A DNA stretch of 64,000 nucleotides from Aporrectodea caliginosa (lineage: Eukaryota; Annelida; Clitellata; Crassiclitellata; Lumbricidae): the NCBI GenBank assembly GCA_020284085.1, contig JACEVL010000080.1, forward strand, positions 814,001-878,000, read 5' to 3'. How positions within the stretch are numbered: position 1 is the first letter of the stretch; every line of letters begins with the position of its first letter. The notes beneath the pieces were generated by a model. The model ran no database searches, was not told where the DNA came from, and saw only the letters and a program-made list of their open reading frames with translations. Shown here piece by piece: positions 45,477-56,839 of this stretch. Both the position numbers and the translations under genes were made by a program.

Positions 45477-46140
45477 GTTAGCAATCTAAGCTTTATCTAA
45501 AGGACAATGCGTTAACAAAATTTGAATATTAGAATACTACCTTAACATTTATATCGAATTAGGCCTACATCAAGAACATTCCTAGACATTTTATAAATAA
45601 TTCCGTATTTTATAATCAATTATGTCCTATCCTGTTGGGTAGCCTACTTATCAATGCAAAATTAATTATCACGAAAACACGTTAAAAAGTCTTATGATAT
45701 CGGTATTATGTGGATCTAGAGCCTCATGTAAAAGGTCATACATGTAACGGTATACATTTAGGGCGACCTTGAATTGTGAGGAAAAGTTAAAGAAGCATTC
45801 TGGCCACAATGTGGAAAGTGAGCTCCGATGGAAGTGGAAGCAACAGTCAACAGGCGTGCATTTGGCTAAATAAGGAAATTATTTAGATGCTTCTCTGCGC
45901 CTTTAAATAATATATAAGTTTTAAGTATTATTTTAAACCTGAAACTGCAACACTGGTCCATGGTGTTTCGTGGCCTAACATCGTGTTCCTTTTTTGACTT
46001 CTACTTTCATGTCATCTACAGTTCATTATGCCAGGTCAAATATTTATGATCAGCTTAATCTTTTCAGCCCTTTGTTCCAAATCCAAAGAGAGCGTAATTT
46101 TAGTGCTATTAGTTTTAAGTGTCCTTAATCTTAATCTTAA
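45477..46140. other. Intron, no gene recognised
   Basis: Non-coding up to the TTAA target of the piggyBac-like element. Confidence 0.45.
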
Positions 46141-46439
46141 CCCTATGACGCACACCTGGGGTCCATTGGACGCCATTAATGAAACTTCCTTGAATAGCTA
46201 CGTCGATACAAATAGTAAAAATCTGAAATAATTCAAATTCCTCAGCAATTCATCCCTCTACATTTATGAATTAATTGGAAAAGTTTAGTATTCTTGGTTC
46301 AATTATAAAAAAATAAGAAAGACACCTAGGGCATATTTAGCACACCTGGGGTCCAACAGACCCCAGGCTTTAACATTGATAGGCCCATCGACTATCACAT
46401 ATTCCAGGCTATGTTACATAGAAAGATACACACATACTT

Positions 46440-47016
46440 ACATACAAACACATGCATACATGCATACATAGTACATACATACATACATACATACATACAT
46501 ACATACATACATACATACGTACATACATACATACATACATACATACATACAAACAAGCATACACACATACAAACATCCATTTATAAACACATATATATAT
46601 ATACATCAAAAATATATCCATACATGTATACATGTACATGCATACATTCACATGCACACATACAAATATATACATGCATAAATACATACATACATAGATA
46701 CACACATACATAATAATATTCAGACATGCATGCATACACACATATATATATACGCATATATATATATATATATATATACAAACTAATATGTACATGCATA
46801 AATGCATATGCATTAAGCACACATACAAATACATACATACATACATACATACACACATTCATTTAGACATATCTTCATACATGCATTCATCCATAAATGC
46901 ATACACACATACAATAATTACATACATACAGACATACATACATACATGCATGCATATATACATAGATACATAAATACATACATACATACATACATACATA
47001 CATACATACATACATA
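46440..47016. repeat. (ACAT)n microsatellite, left block
   Basis: Imperfect ACAT/TACA repeat with TATA and TGCA interruptions. The same repeat resumes at 49508-49800. Open frames of YIHTYIHT or VCMYVCMY type are artefacts. Confidence 0.97.
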
Positions 47017-48022
47017 CCGGGTGGGCCATTAAAAATGAGAACATCGCGTTCAATCGTGTTTAATACAATATCAGATTGTGTTTTGAGTAAATCTTTAACA
47101 CGTAAATTATTCTATGATGTCCCTACTTACCAAATCAAGCCAGTTCGACGTATTTTGAAGAAAGATTTACAACTTAAAGCGTACAATCGTGTGATGGGGT
47201 AGGTGATAACGAAGGCTGTAAATTAAACGCCTGCAACGAAGTCAGCAGCTCCCGGTATTTGAAATGTTTCCTAACAAGAGAATTAAGAGCACGAAGCATT
47301 TGGTTAACAGAAGAAAAGACATTTACAGTTGCCACACCAGTCAATATTATTTTCAAAGTGATCATGTTTATTCCGAGTAAGAAAGAAAGCAAATTCCAGC
47401 AACAAGACTCGTATGCGAACGTGTACATTTCAGTCATCATGGTTTCGGATGTCGACGACTCCAAGATCCTTGGTTTCGGTCGGTGTGCCTCGGATGGAAA
47501 AAACCAATGTAGTGTTTGTTGGACCCGAAGTCAAAGTAAGCAGTACATACTATTGTGATCACGTTCTAGAAAGAGGTTTACTTCCTGAGCAAGATGTAAT
47601 CGTCACAATTGGACGTTGCAGCAGGGCGGAGCTCCTTCAGACCAGCCAGATCAAAGCACTCAACTTCCATCATCAGGAGAACCTTCATCGAATTAGACGT
47701 GTGGCCTCCAAATAGCCTAGACCTAAAACCCGGTAGACTATGCTGTTTGGGGTGCCCCGTAAACAAAAGTCTACCTTCGTCGTAAATTCACAACAAACTG
47801 AAGTTGAGGAATGCCGAAAAATGTCCCAGAGATTTATAGACATGAGCATCATTATAACGATCGCGTGGCACAACGTTTAGAAGAAATTGTTGAAAACCGA
47901 GGCAGACACATAGAATATAAAATTTTGCAACAAATTACTTGCATTTTGAAAAGAAAAAAGAAATTAATTATATAAATAATTAAGCTTGAACGTGATGTTC
48001 TCATTTTTAATGGCCCACCCTG
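47017..48022 (+). pseudogene. Mariner-like element with decayed transposase
   Basis: Inverted ends C(C/A)GGGTGGGCCATTAAAAAT… of about 36 bp with two mismatches, flanked by TA (47015-47016, 48023-48024). In pieces on the + strand I read RSIWLTEEKTFTVATPVN (the first catalytic block, with Glu where Asp is normal), VSVGVPRMEKTNVVFVGPEV and TYYCDHVLERGLLPEQDV, then HYNDRVAQRLEEIVENRGRH near the C-terminus. These are the Tc1/mariner DDE landmarks. Frameshifts and stops have killed it. At 1.0 kb it is shorter than a full element. Confidence 0.85.
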
Positions 48023-48024
48023 TA

Positions 48025-49507
48025 CATTGCCTTTCCTTCGCTCAAAAAGCCTAACCTTGACACTAACCTTTGTAATAACTATCGGCCTATCTCAAATCTA
48101 TCATTTCTTTCTAAGACTCTGGAACGTCTTGTCTCTCTCCAGTTTCTTCCTTATCTTGAGCAATCTGGTCTACTTCCTGCTAACCAGTCTGGCTTTAGGG
48201 CTAACCATTCCACCGAGACTGCCCTCCTTTCCCTACTTTCTGAAATCTATTCTGCTGTTGATAGGTCTGAACTGACTCTTCTGGCTCTCTATGATGTCTC
48301 AGCAGCTTTCGATATGGTTGATCATGAGATTCTTCTCCAGCGTCTTGAGACCTCTTATGGGCTTAAGGGCCTCCCCCTTTGTTGGTTTCGGTCATACCTA
48401 TCTGAACAAACCCAAATGATTATTACTGGTGACTCCAGAACCCAATGGGTCCACGTTAAACTGGGTGTCCCTCAAGGCTCCGTTCTTGGTCCTCTCTTAT
48501 TTATTTTATATACGGCTGACATCTCCTCTCTTTTTCCGATCTGTGGTGCTGCTGGTCATCTCTACGCTGATGATGTGCAAGCATTTGTCCATGGTCCCCC
48601 GTCATCGCAGTTGCTTTTGGTCGAGAGTATTCAATCTCTCTCTAATCATCTCCACTCTTGGATGTCATCTAATCGCCTCTGCCTTAATGCTTCTAAGACT
48701 CAATTCATCTGGTTTGGTACCCCTCAGCAGCTCCATAAACTTGATTTTGCTCTCCTCTCTGAAAAGTTTCCCCTCTTCTCTTTCTCGTCAAGTGTACGCG
48801 ATCTGGGTGTTACCCTTGATAGTTCACTTACCTTTACTGATCACATCTCTAATCTCACACGCTCCTCCTGTTTTCACTTAAGGCGTCTCAGGGTCATTCG
48901 TCGTTCTATCCCCCTCTATCTTCACAACTTTAGTTCATGCTTTTGTTTTTCTCGGATTGACTACTGCAATTCCCTTCTTGTTGGTCTTCCTAAGGTTCGT
49001 CTCTCTCCTCTTCAGTCGGTCCTCAACACAGCTGCTAGACTGATAGCCCGCCTTCCCCGGTACTCTCACATCTCTACCTTTATGTTTCACGAACTTCATT
49101 GGCTCCCTCTGCATGCTCGCATACAATTTAAAATCCTCTCTCTGATCTTCAAGGCTCAGAGGGGTCTTGCCCCGAAATATCTGGTTGGCGTCCTACTTCG
49201 GCCTCTTTCAGCTTCCTCCCATCGTCCACTTCGCTCCTGCAATAGACTTGACCTCTTGGTTCCCCGCAGTAGAACTGCTATGGCTCAGGCTCATTCCTTT
49301 ACTTCAATTGGTCCCTCTCTTTGGAATGCTCTTTATCCTTCTGTTCGCTCTAAAATTCTCTCTGGCAGTCTCTCTTTTTTCTTCGCTTTTCTCAAAACCT
49401 GTTTATTTTCGCGGGGCTTAACGCACTGGGAGCGCTTCTGAACGGTTCACCCTACGAGAGGCGCTTTATAAATATTTAAATACGATACGAAAAAAATACG
49501 ATACGAT
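48025..49507 (+). pseudogene. CR1/L2-like LINE, 5'-truncated, RT and 3' end
   Basis: The long frame (48314-49441) reads MVDHEILLQRLETSYGLKGL, RTQWVHVKLGVPQGSVLGPL, GHLYADDVQAFVHG (YADD active site), RDLGVTLDSSLTFTDHISNL, FHELHWLPLHARIQFKI and SRTAMAQAHSFTSIGPSLWN. The upstream RT part (48027-48310) is one frame off (motif A: LYDVSAAFDMVD). It ends with GGCGCTTTATAAATATTTAA and (ATACG)n. The YADD site is intact but the endonuclease is missing, so it cannot move by itself. It is very close to the minus-strand copy at 30638-32365. Confidence 0.93.
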
Positions 49508-49625
49508 ACATACATACAGACATACATACATACATGCATGCATATATACATAGATACATAAATACATACATACATACATACATACATAAATACATACTTA
49601 CATACATACATACATACATACATAG

Positions 49626-49673
<48 letters not shown>

Positions 49674-49800
49674 CATACATACATATATACATACATACAT
49701 ACATACATTGATGCATATATAGATACATATATACATACATACATACATACATACATACATACATACATGTATATATACACAGATACATACACATGTACAT
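49508..49800. repeat. (ACAT)n microsatellite, right block
   Basis: Continuation of the array at 46440-47016. The first 60 bp (49509-49568) repeat 46921-46980 exactly, see findings. Confidence 0.97.
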
Positions 49801-50176
49801 ACTATTATTCCCGTGTTATCGGCGGGGTCTATTAGACCCCAGGTGTGCTAAATGTGTTGGCCAGGAAGGTGTGCGTCATAGGGTTAACGAGACAGTCTAC
49901 CTTAGCGCTTAGAAAATACCTGGTCAATTTCTCTGAAAATCATACTCATGTTTGTAATGAAAAGTTCAATTGCATATTCTGCGAATCGATATCAAATATC
50001 TAATTTTAGACATTATATGAGAATAAAAACCGAATTGGTCATGTAGGCTATCTACAAAATAAATTTTTTTTTATCTTAGTTCGTAACCCAATTTTATTTG
50101 ATTAAATTCAAGAACAGTTGACTGGATTTTCGTCTAAGAAATTAGTTTTATATTTGAAATACGTTTTTGCCTGTAG

Positions 50177-50565
50177 AAGTAACGAAAGTTGAAGTGCATT
50201 ATCGGAGTGTGAAGTGTACAACATCCAGGGAAAAACAACTACTTTTTCATAAAAATATCGAAGGCCTTCGAAACCGAACCAAACCGTGGTCATATCAAAC
50301 TGATAAACTCATTAGTCAACTGAAGGAGGAAGGCAACGAAATTCTTAACTCTCAACTGGACAGACAGACTGTGGTCGTTTGGATCTGGTGTCATTCACAA
50401 GCAGGCCTTGATCATTTTCGGAGAGTGTTCGAATCGAATCAGCTGAGAGATGTCTTATTTGGTGTTGCAAATATTCCTGAAATTGACCAGTCGAAAGTGA
50501 TCAACATTGATAGCAATCAATTCAAGAAAGCAGTTGGCAAGTTCTTAAAAACACACTCGTTATAA
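50177..50565 (+). CDS. Terminal exon, TRADD-N-like domain (copy 3)
   Basis: The acceptor ACGTTTTTGCCTGTAG ends at 50176 in phase 1 and the frame stops with TAA (50563-50565). It reads HKNIEGLRNRTKPWSYQTDK, LISQLKEEGNEILNSQLDRQ, TVVVWIWCHSQAGLDHFRRV and FESNQLRDVLFGVANI. It matches 518-900 nearly residue for residue through LNSQLDRQTVVVWIWCHSQA. AATAAA at 50687-50692 would close the transcript. In context this is the C-terminal module of the SH3/F-box-like/CARD chain. The TRADD-N-like label is an inference from its strand-helix pattern and its death-fold partner. Confidence 0.7.
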
Positions 50566-51958
50566 AGGAAAACTTAAAACATGAATTTTCCTACATGTAT
50601 AGTGAAATGTCTAACAATGCGCTATTATTAAAATCAGCAGGATACTCAAACTGACGATAAAAGCCGTCATTTTCGATTAATTATAGAATAAATTAAATTA
50701 GAGACTCGGCCGATAGAGAGAAAGACTCTCAGAGGGCGCTGTATTAATGTAAAACTACTTGACTTCAAGTAGCCTACTATTGATAAAGTGAGACTAAGGC
50801 AGCAGAAGAAATCAGAACTAAAACACTGAAGTTAAGAGTAAAAATGCAGAGAAGCAATAAAGAGGCATACACTGAAATCGAGAATAAGTTAGAAAGACGG
50901 AGAGTGAAAGAATGAAAAGATACAGACATGAAAAACATTGACAGGATGATAATAATATTGGACATTAACAAATTCAAGCTATTCGCCAGATGGTAAACCA
51001 AGCGAGGAAAGAGAATGGATGGAAACTAATTGGACAGTTTGATTAACAATAGAGAGAATTGTATGATTATTAGCAGGTTGGCCGTGCAAACCAGCAGTAA
51101 ACAGAGTCAGAACGAGACAAAGATAGCGAGAGAGACTAGAAAAATACAAGAGTCAAGTCAAATGTAGAATGATTCAGCCAATCATGGAATCGGAATCAGT
51201 TATGAAGCAAGAGAGTTCATCATGATACAAAGCTTAGAGTAAAATCCCAGAAATGATTATGACTTATAAGATTGTAATAAGACTGAAGCATAATTATGGC
51301 AGCTTAAATTAATTGCGTTTAACAGACAGATGAAGAGCGATTGAGCTGATGAGGCAGTTACAAAGAGAGAGTTAGACGAATCTAATCTAAAGACTTCTAT
51401 AGCGCCTTTATATTAATACACATGGCAACGATTGATGACGTCTTCAAGGACGAATGTAGTCCAAGTAAAAGTCCATTAGAAGACAGATACAAACAGAGAG
51501 TAACAGGTGAACAACGGAGGAGATCGAAAGGCAGTTAGAGACAAACAACGAATCAGGTCAGCAGATAAACAGCAACAAATGAAAAATTAATTACAGACAA
51601 AAATAAATAAATATAAACAAACATACAGCAATTTTTTTAATGCTCCTAATTCTACTTATAGTATGATAGAAACAATTATAAATAAACAGCTATTAATATA
51701 ATTTTGTTTTTATTTTAGTCTTAAATTGAAGTAATTGAATGGGCAAAGATTTGTCAGATACTAAGTAGATAATTAAAGTAAAAGCTACAAAAAATAATGA
51801 GAACGAAGAAATAAATAATTGACAATTAACCAAAAATTATTGCAATTTTTATTAATATGGTATTATATAAATAAACTAACATTCACTGTCCATTATTAAG
51901 TCAATTGTCTGTATCATAACAGGTTATCAATATCGTAATAATTTTGTTTTTATTTCAG
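50566..51958 (+). other. Intergenic or intronic, homologous to 901-2431
   Basis: Non-coding, purine-rich, with AATAAA at 50687-50692. It parallels the interval in copy 1 in length (1393 against 1531 bp) and in scattered sequence. Confidence 0.5.
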
Positions 51959-53289
51959 TCATGCGTCCGATTTCCATCAACTTCATTCAGGCAATCGACA
52001 TCGGAAGAGATAGTGATGCGTGGGGACTTACTAAACTGCGAAATGAAATCTACGTTTTCTGCCATCTGTATTCCTCTGGTCCAAATGTAATTCGTGTCTT
52101 TGAGGATCGAAATCCATTTAATCTTCAGAAGATAATCAAAATAAAAGGGATTAAAGGTCCCGTTGACATTGGATCCAGTGAGAAGGAAAATTGTCTCTAC
52201 GTCTGCGACTATAATGAGAAATGCGTCTGGAAGATGACAAGAGATGACGAACAGAAAATCATCAAATGGCTGATCCTTGATTTTAAGCCAACTACTCTGT
52301 CAGTGTCCACTGATGGTCGGTTGTTATTAGTCAATATATCATCGTCCTCTCTTATGATCTACGGATCCGACGCAGAACTTATTCGATCCATTCAGTTACC
52401 AGGAGACATCACGAACCTTTATCGCGCAGTGGAAACATCCATCGGGAATTTCATCATCAGTTACGTAGAGAAGTTGGAGGAGGAGGTGGAAGAGGTCGAG
52501 GAGGGGGACAACGAGGAGGAGGAAGAGGAGGAGGAAGAGGACAAGAAGGAGCGGGAGGAGGAAGAGAAGGAGGAGCAGATGAAAGAGGAGGTGAAGGAGG
52601 GGGAAAAGGACGAAAAGCAGGAGAAAGAAAAAGGGGGAGACAGTTGGTCACGTGGAAGAAATTCAATCAATGTGGAGAAAGAGGAAGAGGAGGAGGCAAC
52701 AGAGGGAGAGGTGGAAGAAGGGGAGAAAGAACATATGGAGGAGAAGAGGGAGGAGAAGGAGGACGAAGAGTTGGGGGAAGAAATAGAGGGAGAGAGTGGG
52801 TCAAATGGGAGAAATTCGATCAAAGCGGAGAAAGAGGAGAAGGATGAAGATGAGAAGGAAGATGGGAAGGTGGAAGAGGGAGGAAAGAGGGATCGAGTGG
52901 AAAAGAAAGATAAGAAGAGTGGGTCAAGTGGGAGAAAGAAGAAGATACATTATGACACATTCGCCGTAAGTGAATTTACCAGAGATGGACAGATGATTAT
53001 TCGTCGTTTTGTTCCTTCAAATGAAACCAGAAAACTGAATTCTGTTTCGTATCTCTCACTCGAATCAGACGATCGAGTGTTTGTGGCTGACTATGGCAAT
53101 TATGACAGCAGAGTGATTCTCTTGGATTCCGATCTTAAATGGAATCGAATTCTTTGCCCAACAAAAAAAGAAACAGAAGAAACGAAGATCCAAATGCCAC
53201 ATAGATTATGTTACGACGAAGAAAAGAAACAACTGATCGTCGGAGATGTATACTGTGGAGTTAATGTCTACACTTTGAGTCGAAAATAA
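51959..53289 (+). CDS. NHL-type beta-propeller terminal exon (copy 2) with an acidic insert
   Basis: The acceptor TTTTGTTTTTATTTCAG ends at 51958 (phase 1); the first ATG is 51961. Blades match copy 1: LTKLRNEIYVFCH, NVIRVFEDRNPFN, IGSSEKENCLYVCDYNEKCV, LMIYGSDAELIRSIQL, LSLESDDRVFVADYG and LILDSDLKWNRILCP-type strings, ending NVYTLSRK. Between blades, residues about 163-325 are a Glu/Lys-rich insert absent from copy 1. It contains three related units with S.GRNSI..EKEE. Such a charged loop would extend from the propeller side. Either this exon is spliced to an upstream phase-1 donor such as CARD exon 3, or it is a separate gene starting at 51961. Confidence 0.72.
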
Positions 53290-53290
53290 A
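53285..53290 (+). terminator. AATAAA overlapping the propeller stop codon (copy 2)
   Basis: The TAA stop (53287-53289) lies inside AATAAA, as in copy 1. A second AATAAA is at about 53386. Confidence 0.4.
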
Positions 53291-53478
53291 CTCACTTTTC
53301 ATCCACAGTTTCTTACAAACTAATATCCGTATTATTTCGATATATCCGATCACTCTATAGTAATATCCATTAATATTTTAAACAAAATAAACAACAGCTG
53401 CAATAAGAACTACATGCATTTGGATTGTCGCTACTTTCGAATTTTTTAAGAGTCACAGACAATGATACGAATAGAGCA

Positions 53479-53480
<2 letters not shown>

Positions 53481-53539
<59 letters not shown>

Positions 53540-53745
53540 CAGACAGACAGACAGACACAGACAGAAAGACAAAGACAGAGACATGCAGAGACATGCAGAG
53601 ACAGGGACAGACAGAGACAGGTACAGACAGAGACAGACAGACAGTTGCGGAGACGGAGAGACAGAGACACAGAGAGAGACAGACAGAGAAAGAGAGACAA
53701 AGACAGAGAGAGACAGACAGAGAGACAGACAGAGAATGTGAACTG
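53481..53745. repeat. (TG)n then (ACAG/AGAG)n
   Basis: (TG)n at 53481-53529 followed by imperfect GACAGACAGA repeats to 53740. Open frames here are artefacts. Confidence 0.97.
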
Positions 53746-54698
53746 CTGTGAAGTAGTTATTCTTCGCTGCCTTGAAGGCGTCTAAAGAATGCGTCTGTAG
53801 GCCTGATCTCATATCTAATCTCAGAGCATGGTAATCCTTGGGGAGGTCATGACTGAACATATCGTATTTGAAATGCATATAAGACGCATCTGTGTCCTTG
53901 CTAGACAGTCGATGTATGCCCTGCGCATCATGACGACACATGGCCTTGGAAGACCAGTGCTGCATGATGTTGTGCACGATCAATCGCGGTAAGATAAACA
54001 CGTTTCATTTTGGCGAGTGCTAGAATGTAAAATATTTTCAATGCAGTGACAATGCTCCTGATCAGCTGGCCCTTATTCAGCCTGGGATGAGGACTCCGAA
54101 TGACGTTGGGACAGTTGCTCATGTGACATTGTACAGTTGTCTGGTGGTGTAGCAAAATTTGTCCAACGCCTTCAACGCTCTCGAAGGGATTTGATTATGG
54201 AGGCATTACCTATTACAGCCAACCGATGCTGATGTATTGTCAATAAACGATAGGTGGAGGGAATCGAACAAGGCGATTCTTTTATCCTCTAGGGTCCGCC
54301 CGATTGTGACCAGTTGAAGTTGGATCTATTAGTGTGGGCCAATAGCTGGATGACGTGACGTTTGGTGTAGCAAGGATACAGTGACCGCAGAATAATTATA
54401 GGAATTGTACTGATTCTCAGTCAATGCGAGATTGCCTGCCGCATTATCCAAATCTGACCGACTTACTGCCTGAAGTGATTAAGTGACTGAATGATTAACC
54501 AATGACTGATTGACTGAGACAATGAAATCGAGTCAGTGACAATGGGCCAACCTAGGTCCAACCAGCTGACTAGTTCTAACGTTCCATGTGTTGTATGTCT
54601 CTGTGTCCTGGTAAAGTATATCGCCCAGCTAATGACGTCACAGTGTACGGCACTTTCTATTAATAGCGATTTTACATATTTTACATGTTACTAATACT
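53746..54698. other. Mostly non-coding; possible LINE-like minus frames
   Basis: Minus frames 54001-53770 ([20 protein letters not shown]) and 54155-53928 ([20 protein letters not shown]) look like decayed protein sequence of a mobile element, but no diagnostic motif is left. The rest holds nothing I recognise. Confidence 0.35.
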
Positions 54699-54835
<137 letters not shown>

Positions 54836-54841
54836 TTTTTC

Positions 54842-55035
54842 TTTAATAAGCGCCTGACAAACGCACTGCGCTGTACATTTACATGTTATGCAATTTAAAT
54901 CTTAACTACTAACAGAACAGACAGCCTGCAATACAACAGCCTAATAGCACAAAGCATATCCGCCCAACGGGGCTCGAACTCGGTACCTCTCGGTCTCTGT
55001 GCCAGATGTTATCCAATGCGCCACGGGCCCTCCCC
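54842..55035 (-). mobile_element. tRNA-derived SINE, minus strand
   Basis: On the minus strand: GGCCCGTGGCGCATTGGATA (box A region) and CCGAGTTCGAGCCCCGTTGG (box B region), then a body with GTTAGTAGTTAAGATTT and the tail GCGCTTATTAAAG. A decayed copy is at 43757-43870. Confidence 0.82.
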
Positions 55036-55039
55036 GCTG

Positions 55040-55890
55040 CAACAGTACATATAGCATTCATTCTTCTACTGGTTCTGGTTCTCAGCCACCTAGGCAGGTT
55101 CAAATGTCCGACGTCGCCATTCCACTCGATCGCTGTTGGACCTTTTTGATCTTTCCGTATCCATCTGCTATAGGCTAATCCAATCCAGCTTCATCTGTCT
55201 TAGTCTTCCTTTTGTTCGGCTCCCATCCAATCTTCCGTATATAGATGACCGTTCTTAGTAGTGAGTCTCCTCTCAGTGTGTTTCCGATCCATTTCCTCTG
55301 TAAGTTTTTATCTCTTATTGTGTGAGTCAAGACTTTCTTCTCCAATCATTCTGATCACTTCGTCATTTTGTTTCATGCTCTCTCCAGCTGATTTTCTCCA
55401 TTATTCTCCATGTCTACATTTTGAAAGCCGCCAATCATTTCATTACCTCTTTTCTCATGGGCGATGTCTCTGATCAGTACAGCACCACACTTCATATCAG
55501 TGTCTTTATCATCCGTTTCTTCTGGCAAAACTCTATGCAATTGTTTGGTTTGGTAGATATTGGGGATAGTTTTTAGGGAATTTTTTTTGGAAATTTCTGC
55601 GGACGACGGGTAATAGAAATATAAGCACGGAAATTCTTGTCCCTAAAGAGGGACGGTGGACACTACCGGTCATGTATTTTCTTAAGTAAAAGTATTTTAA
55701 ATATAACCGACACTACTGCAGTGACGTCGTTAGGTTCAAGATGTTCATGATGTTGAGGTAAAAAAAATATATATGAAAATTAACATAATAATCGGATTAG
55801 CAGTAACATAATAAATGTCAAAACCAGCGGTTAACACATCTCTCCAAATTTAACTATGAAAATGGCAGATAGCTAGCAAAAGTCAATACT
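55040..55890. other. No gene recognised
   Basis: Short forward frames (55261-55473) have no domain. Nothing else is supported. Confidence 0.4.
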
Positions 55891-55891
55891 G

Positions 55892-56608
55892 TTACACCGG
55901 AATGAGTTTATTTAGGTAATTTTTGTTTGTATGAAAACCAGCAAAACAGTCAAGGTGTAGGCCAACACAGCATTTTGCACATTTTCGATATACTTTTATA
56001 TTGCACTCGGCACATCTCATTTGTGTTGAATTTCGCTCAATGAAATGCTCTTGGCCATCGAACCTGACTTTAGTCGGACAGCGACGCGCAAGGACAGTCC
56101 GGTTGTTTTTGGAAGCCTGCAGCGGAACGTTAACTGGTGACATGGAATACTTAACGTAATACACAGCACACACTGCTCTTATAAACTGCAGGTGGGATAA
56201 AGGGTGCTCAGTTGCACGTAACAATAACCAGGCGTTGTGCATGGAGACTTGAAACAAGTAGGCGATTTTAGGCTAGTACCAATTACGGATGCCTATCAGT
56301 TCTATACTGTTCAGTGTTTTGATCAAGACGATCAACGCCTCCGTCAATTGATTGTATTGTGGTATTGTGATATTCGGAAAGGCTGGTCTAATGGTCTATC
56401 GCAATTCTGGCATTTATGCATTAGACCCAATTGCTTTGGCAATGGGATAGACCCCGTTGCGGTTGGATGCCAAGGTAGCTGTCCCTTCAACACACAAACC
56501 CAATGTGACTATGTCTTCATATTTGTAGTCGTACAATGTATGTCCCACGAGCAAATTTGAACAAATTAGCGAAAGCAAGTTTAACAAACGAACTGTTTCT
56601 GGTTTCAC
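55892..56608 (-). pseudogene. piggyBac transposase relic, C-terminal half
   Basis: On the minus strand: GHTLYDYKYEDIVTLGLCVE, ASNRNGVYPIAKAIGSN, then (frame change) DGGVDRLDQNTEQYRTD, the block with the last catalytic Asp; then (third frame) QVSMHNAWLLLRATEHPLSH and TQMRCAECNIKVYRKCAKC…LHLDCFAGFHT, the cysteine-rich zinc-binding tail typical of piggyBac. At least two frameshifts break it. The TTAA-flanked elements in the window would need a transposase of this kind. Confidence 0.8.
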
Positions 56609-56839
56609 TTAGTGATTTTCAACTATAGCTTTACTAAAATCATATTTCAATATGTCACACAGCCTCCGAAATCTTCACAATCAGTGGCAATGTTGCAAAG
56701 CATTTCTTCCAAGCATTCACTTGGAAATGTCATCGCAGATGCAACACAAGACACAATAGGCTACAGTTCCCAGTTAAGTCCGAAATCGTTTTTGCTGGAT
56801 ATTAATACGAAATAAAATAAGAAAAGCAGTTCCAAAGAG
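56609..56839 (+). other. Flank of the zinc-finger relic
   Basis: A short frame (56612-56815) has no recognisable domain. It may be decayed 5' sequence of the zinc-finger gene. Confidence 0.25.

Larger units (their letters stand above)
46141..49883. mobile_element. TTAA-flanked piggyBac-like element full of CATA repeat, with nested insertions
   Basis: The ends are CCCTATGACGCACACC in inverted orientation (46141-46156, 49868-49883), with TTAA on both sides (46137-46140, 49884-49887). TTAA duplications define piggyBac-type transposition. Subterminal hairpins TGGGGTCCATTGGACGCCA and GGGGTCTATTAGACCCC lie near the ends. The body is (ACAT)n. A mariner-like element and a 5'-truncated LINE were added between 47017 and about 49507. 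No piggyBac transposase is encoded. It lies within the intron between CARD exon 3 and the terminal exon at 50177. Confidence 0.85.

Noticed and set aside
47225..47715. A further exon of the CARD/TRADD-N-like gene
   Set aside because: The TEEKTFTV and GVPRMEKT blocks identify it as mariner transposase, and it lies within a TA-flanked element with inverted ends.
52457..52847. Proline-, serine- and glycine-rich frames antisense or shifted to the propeller insert
   Set aside because: Shadows of the purine-rich coding stretch in 51959-53289.
53425..54001. Frames of CVCVCV and SLSVSLSL type
   Set aside because: Translations of (TG)n and (GACA)n repeats.
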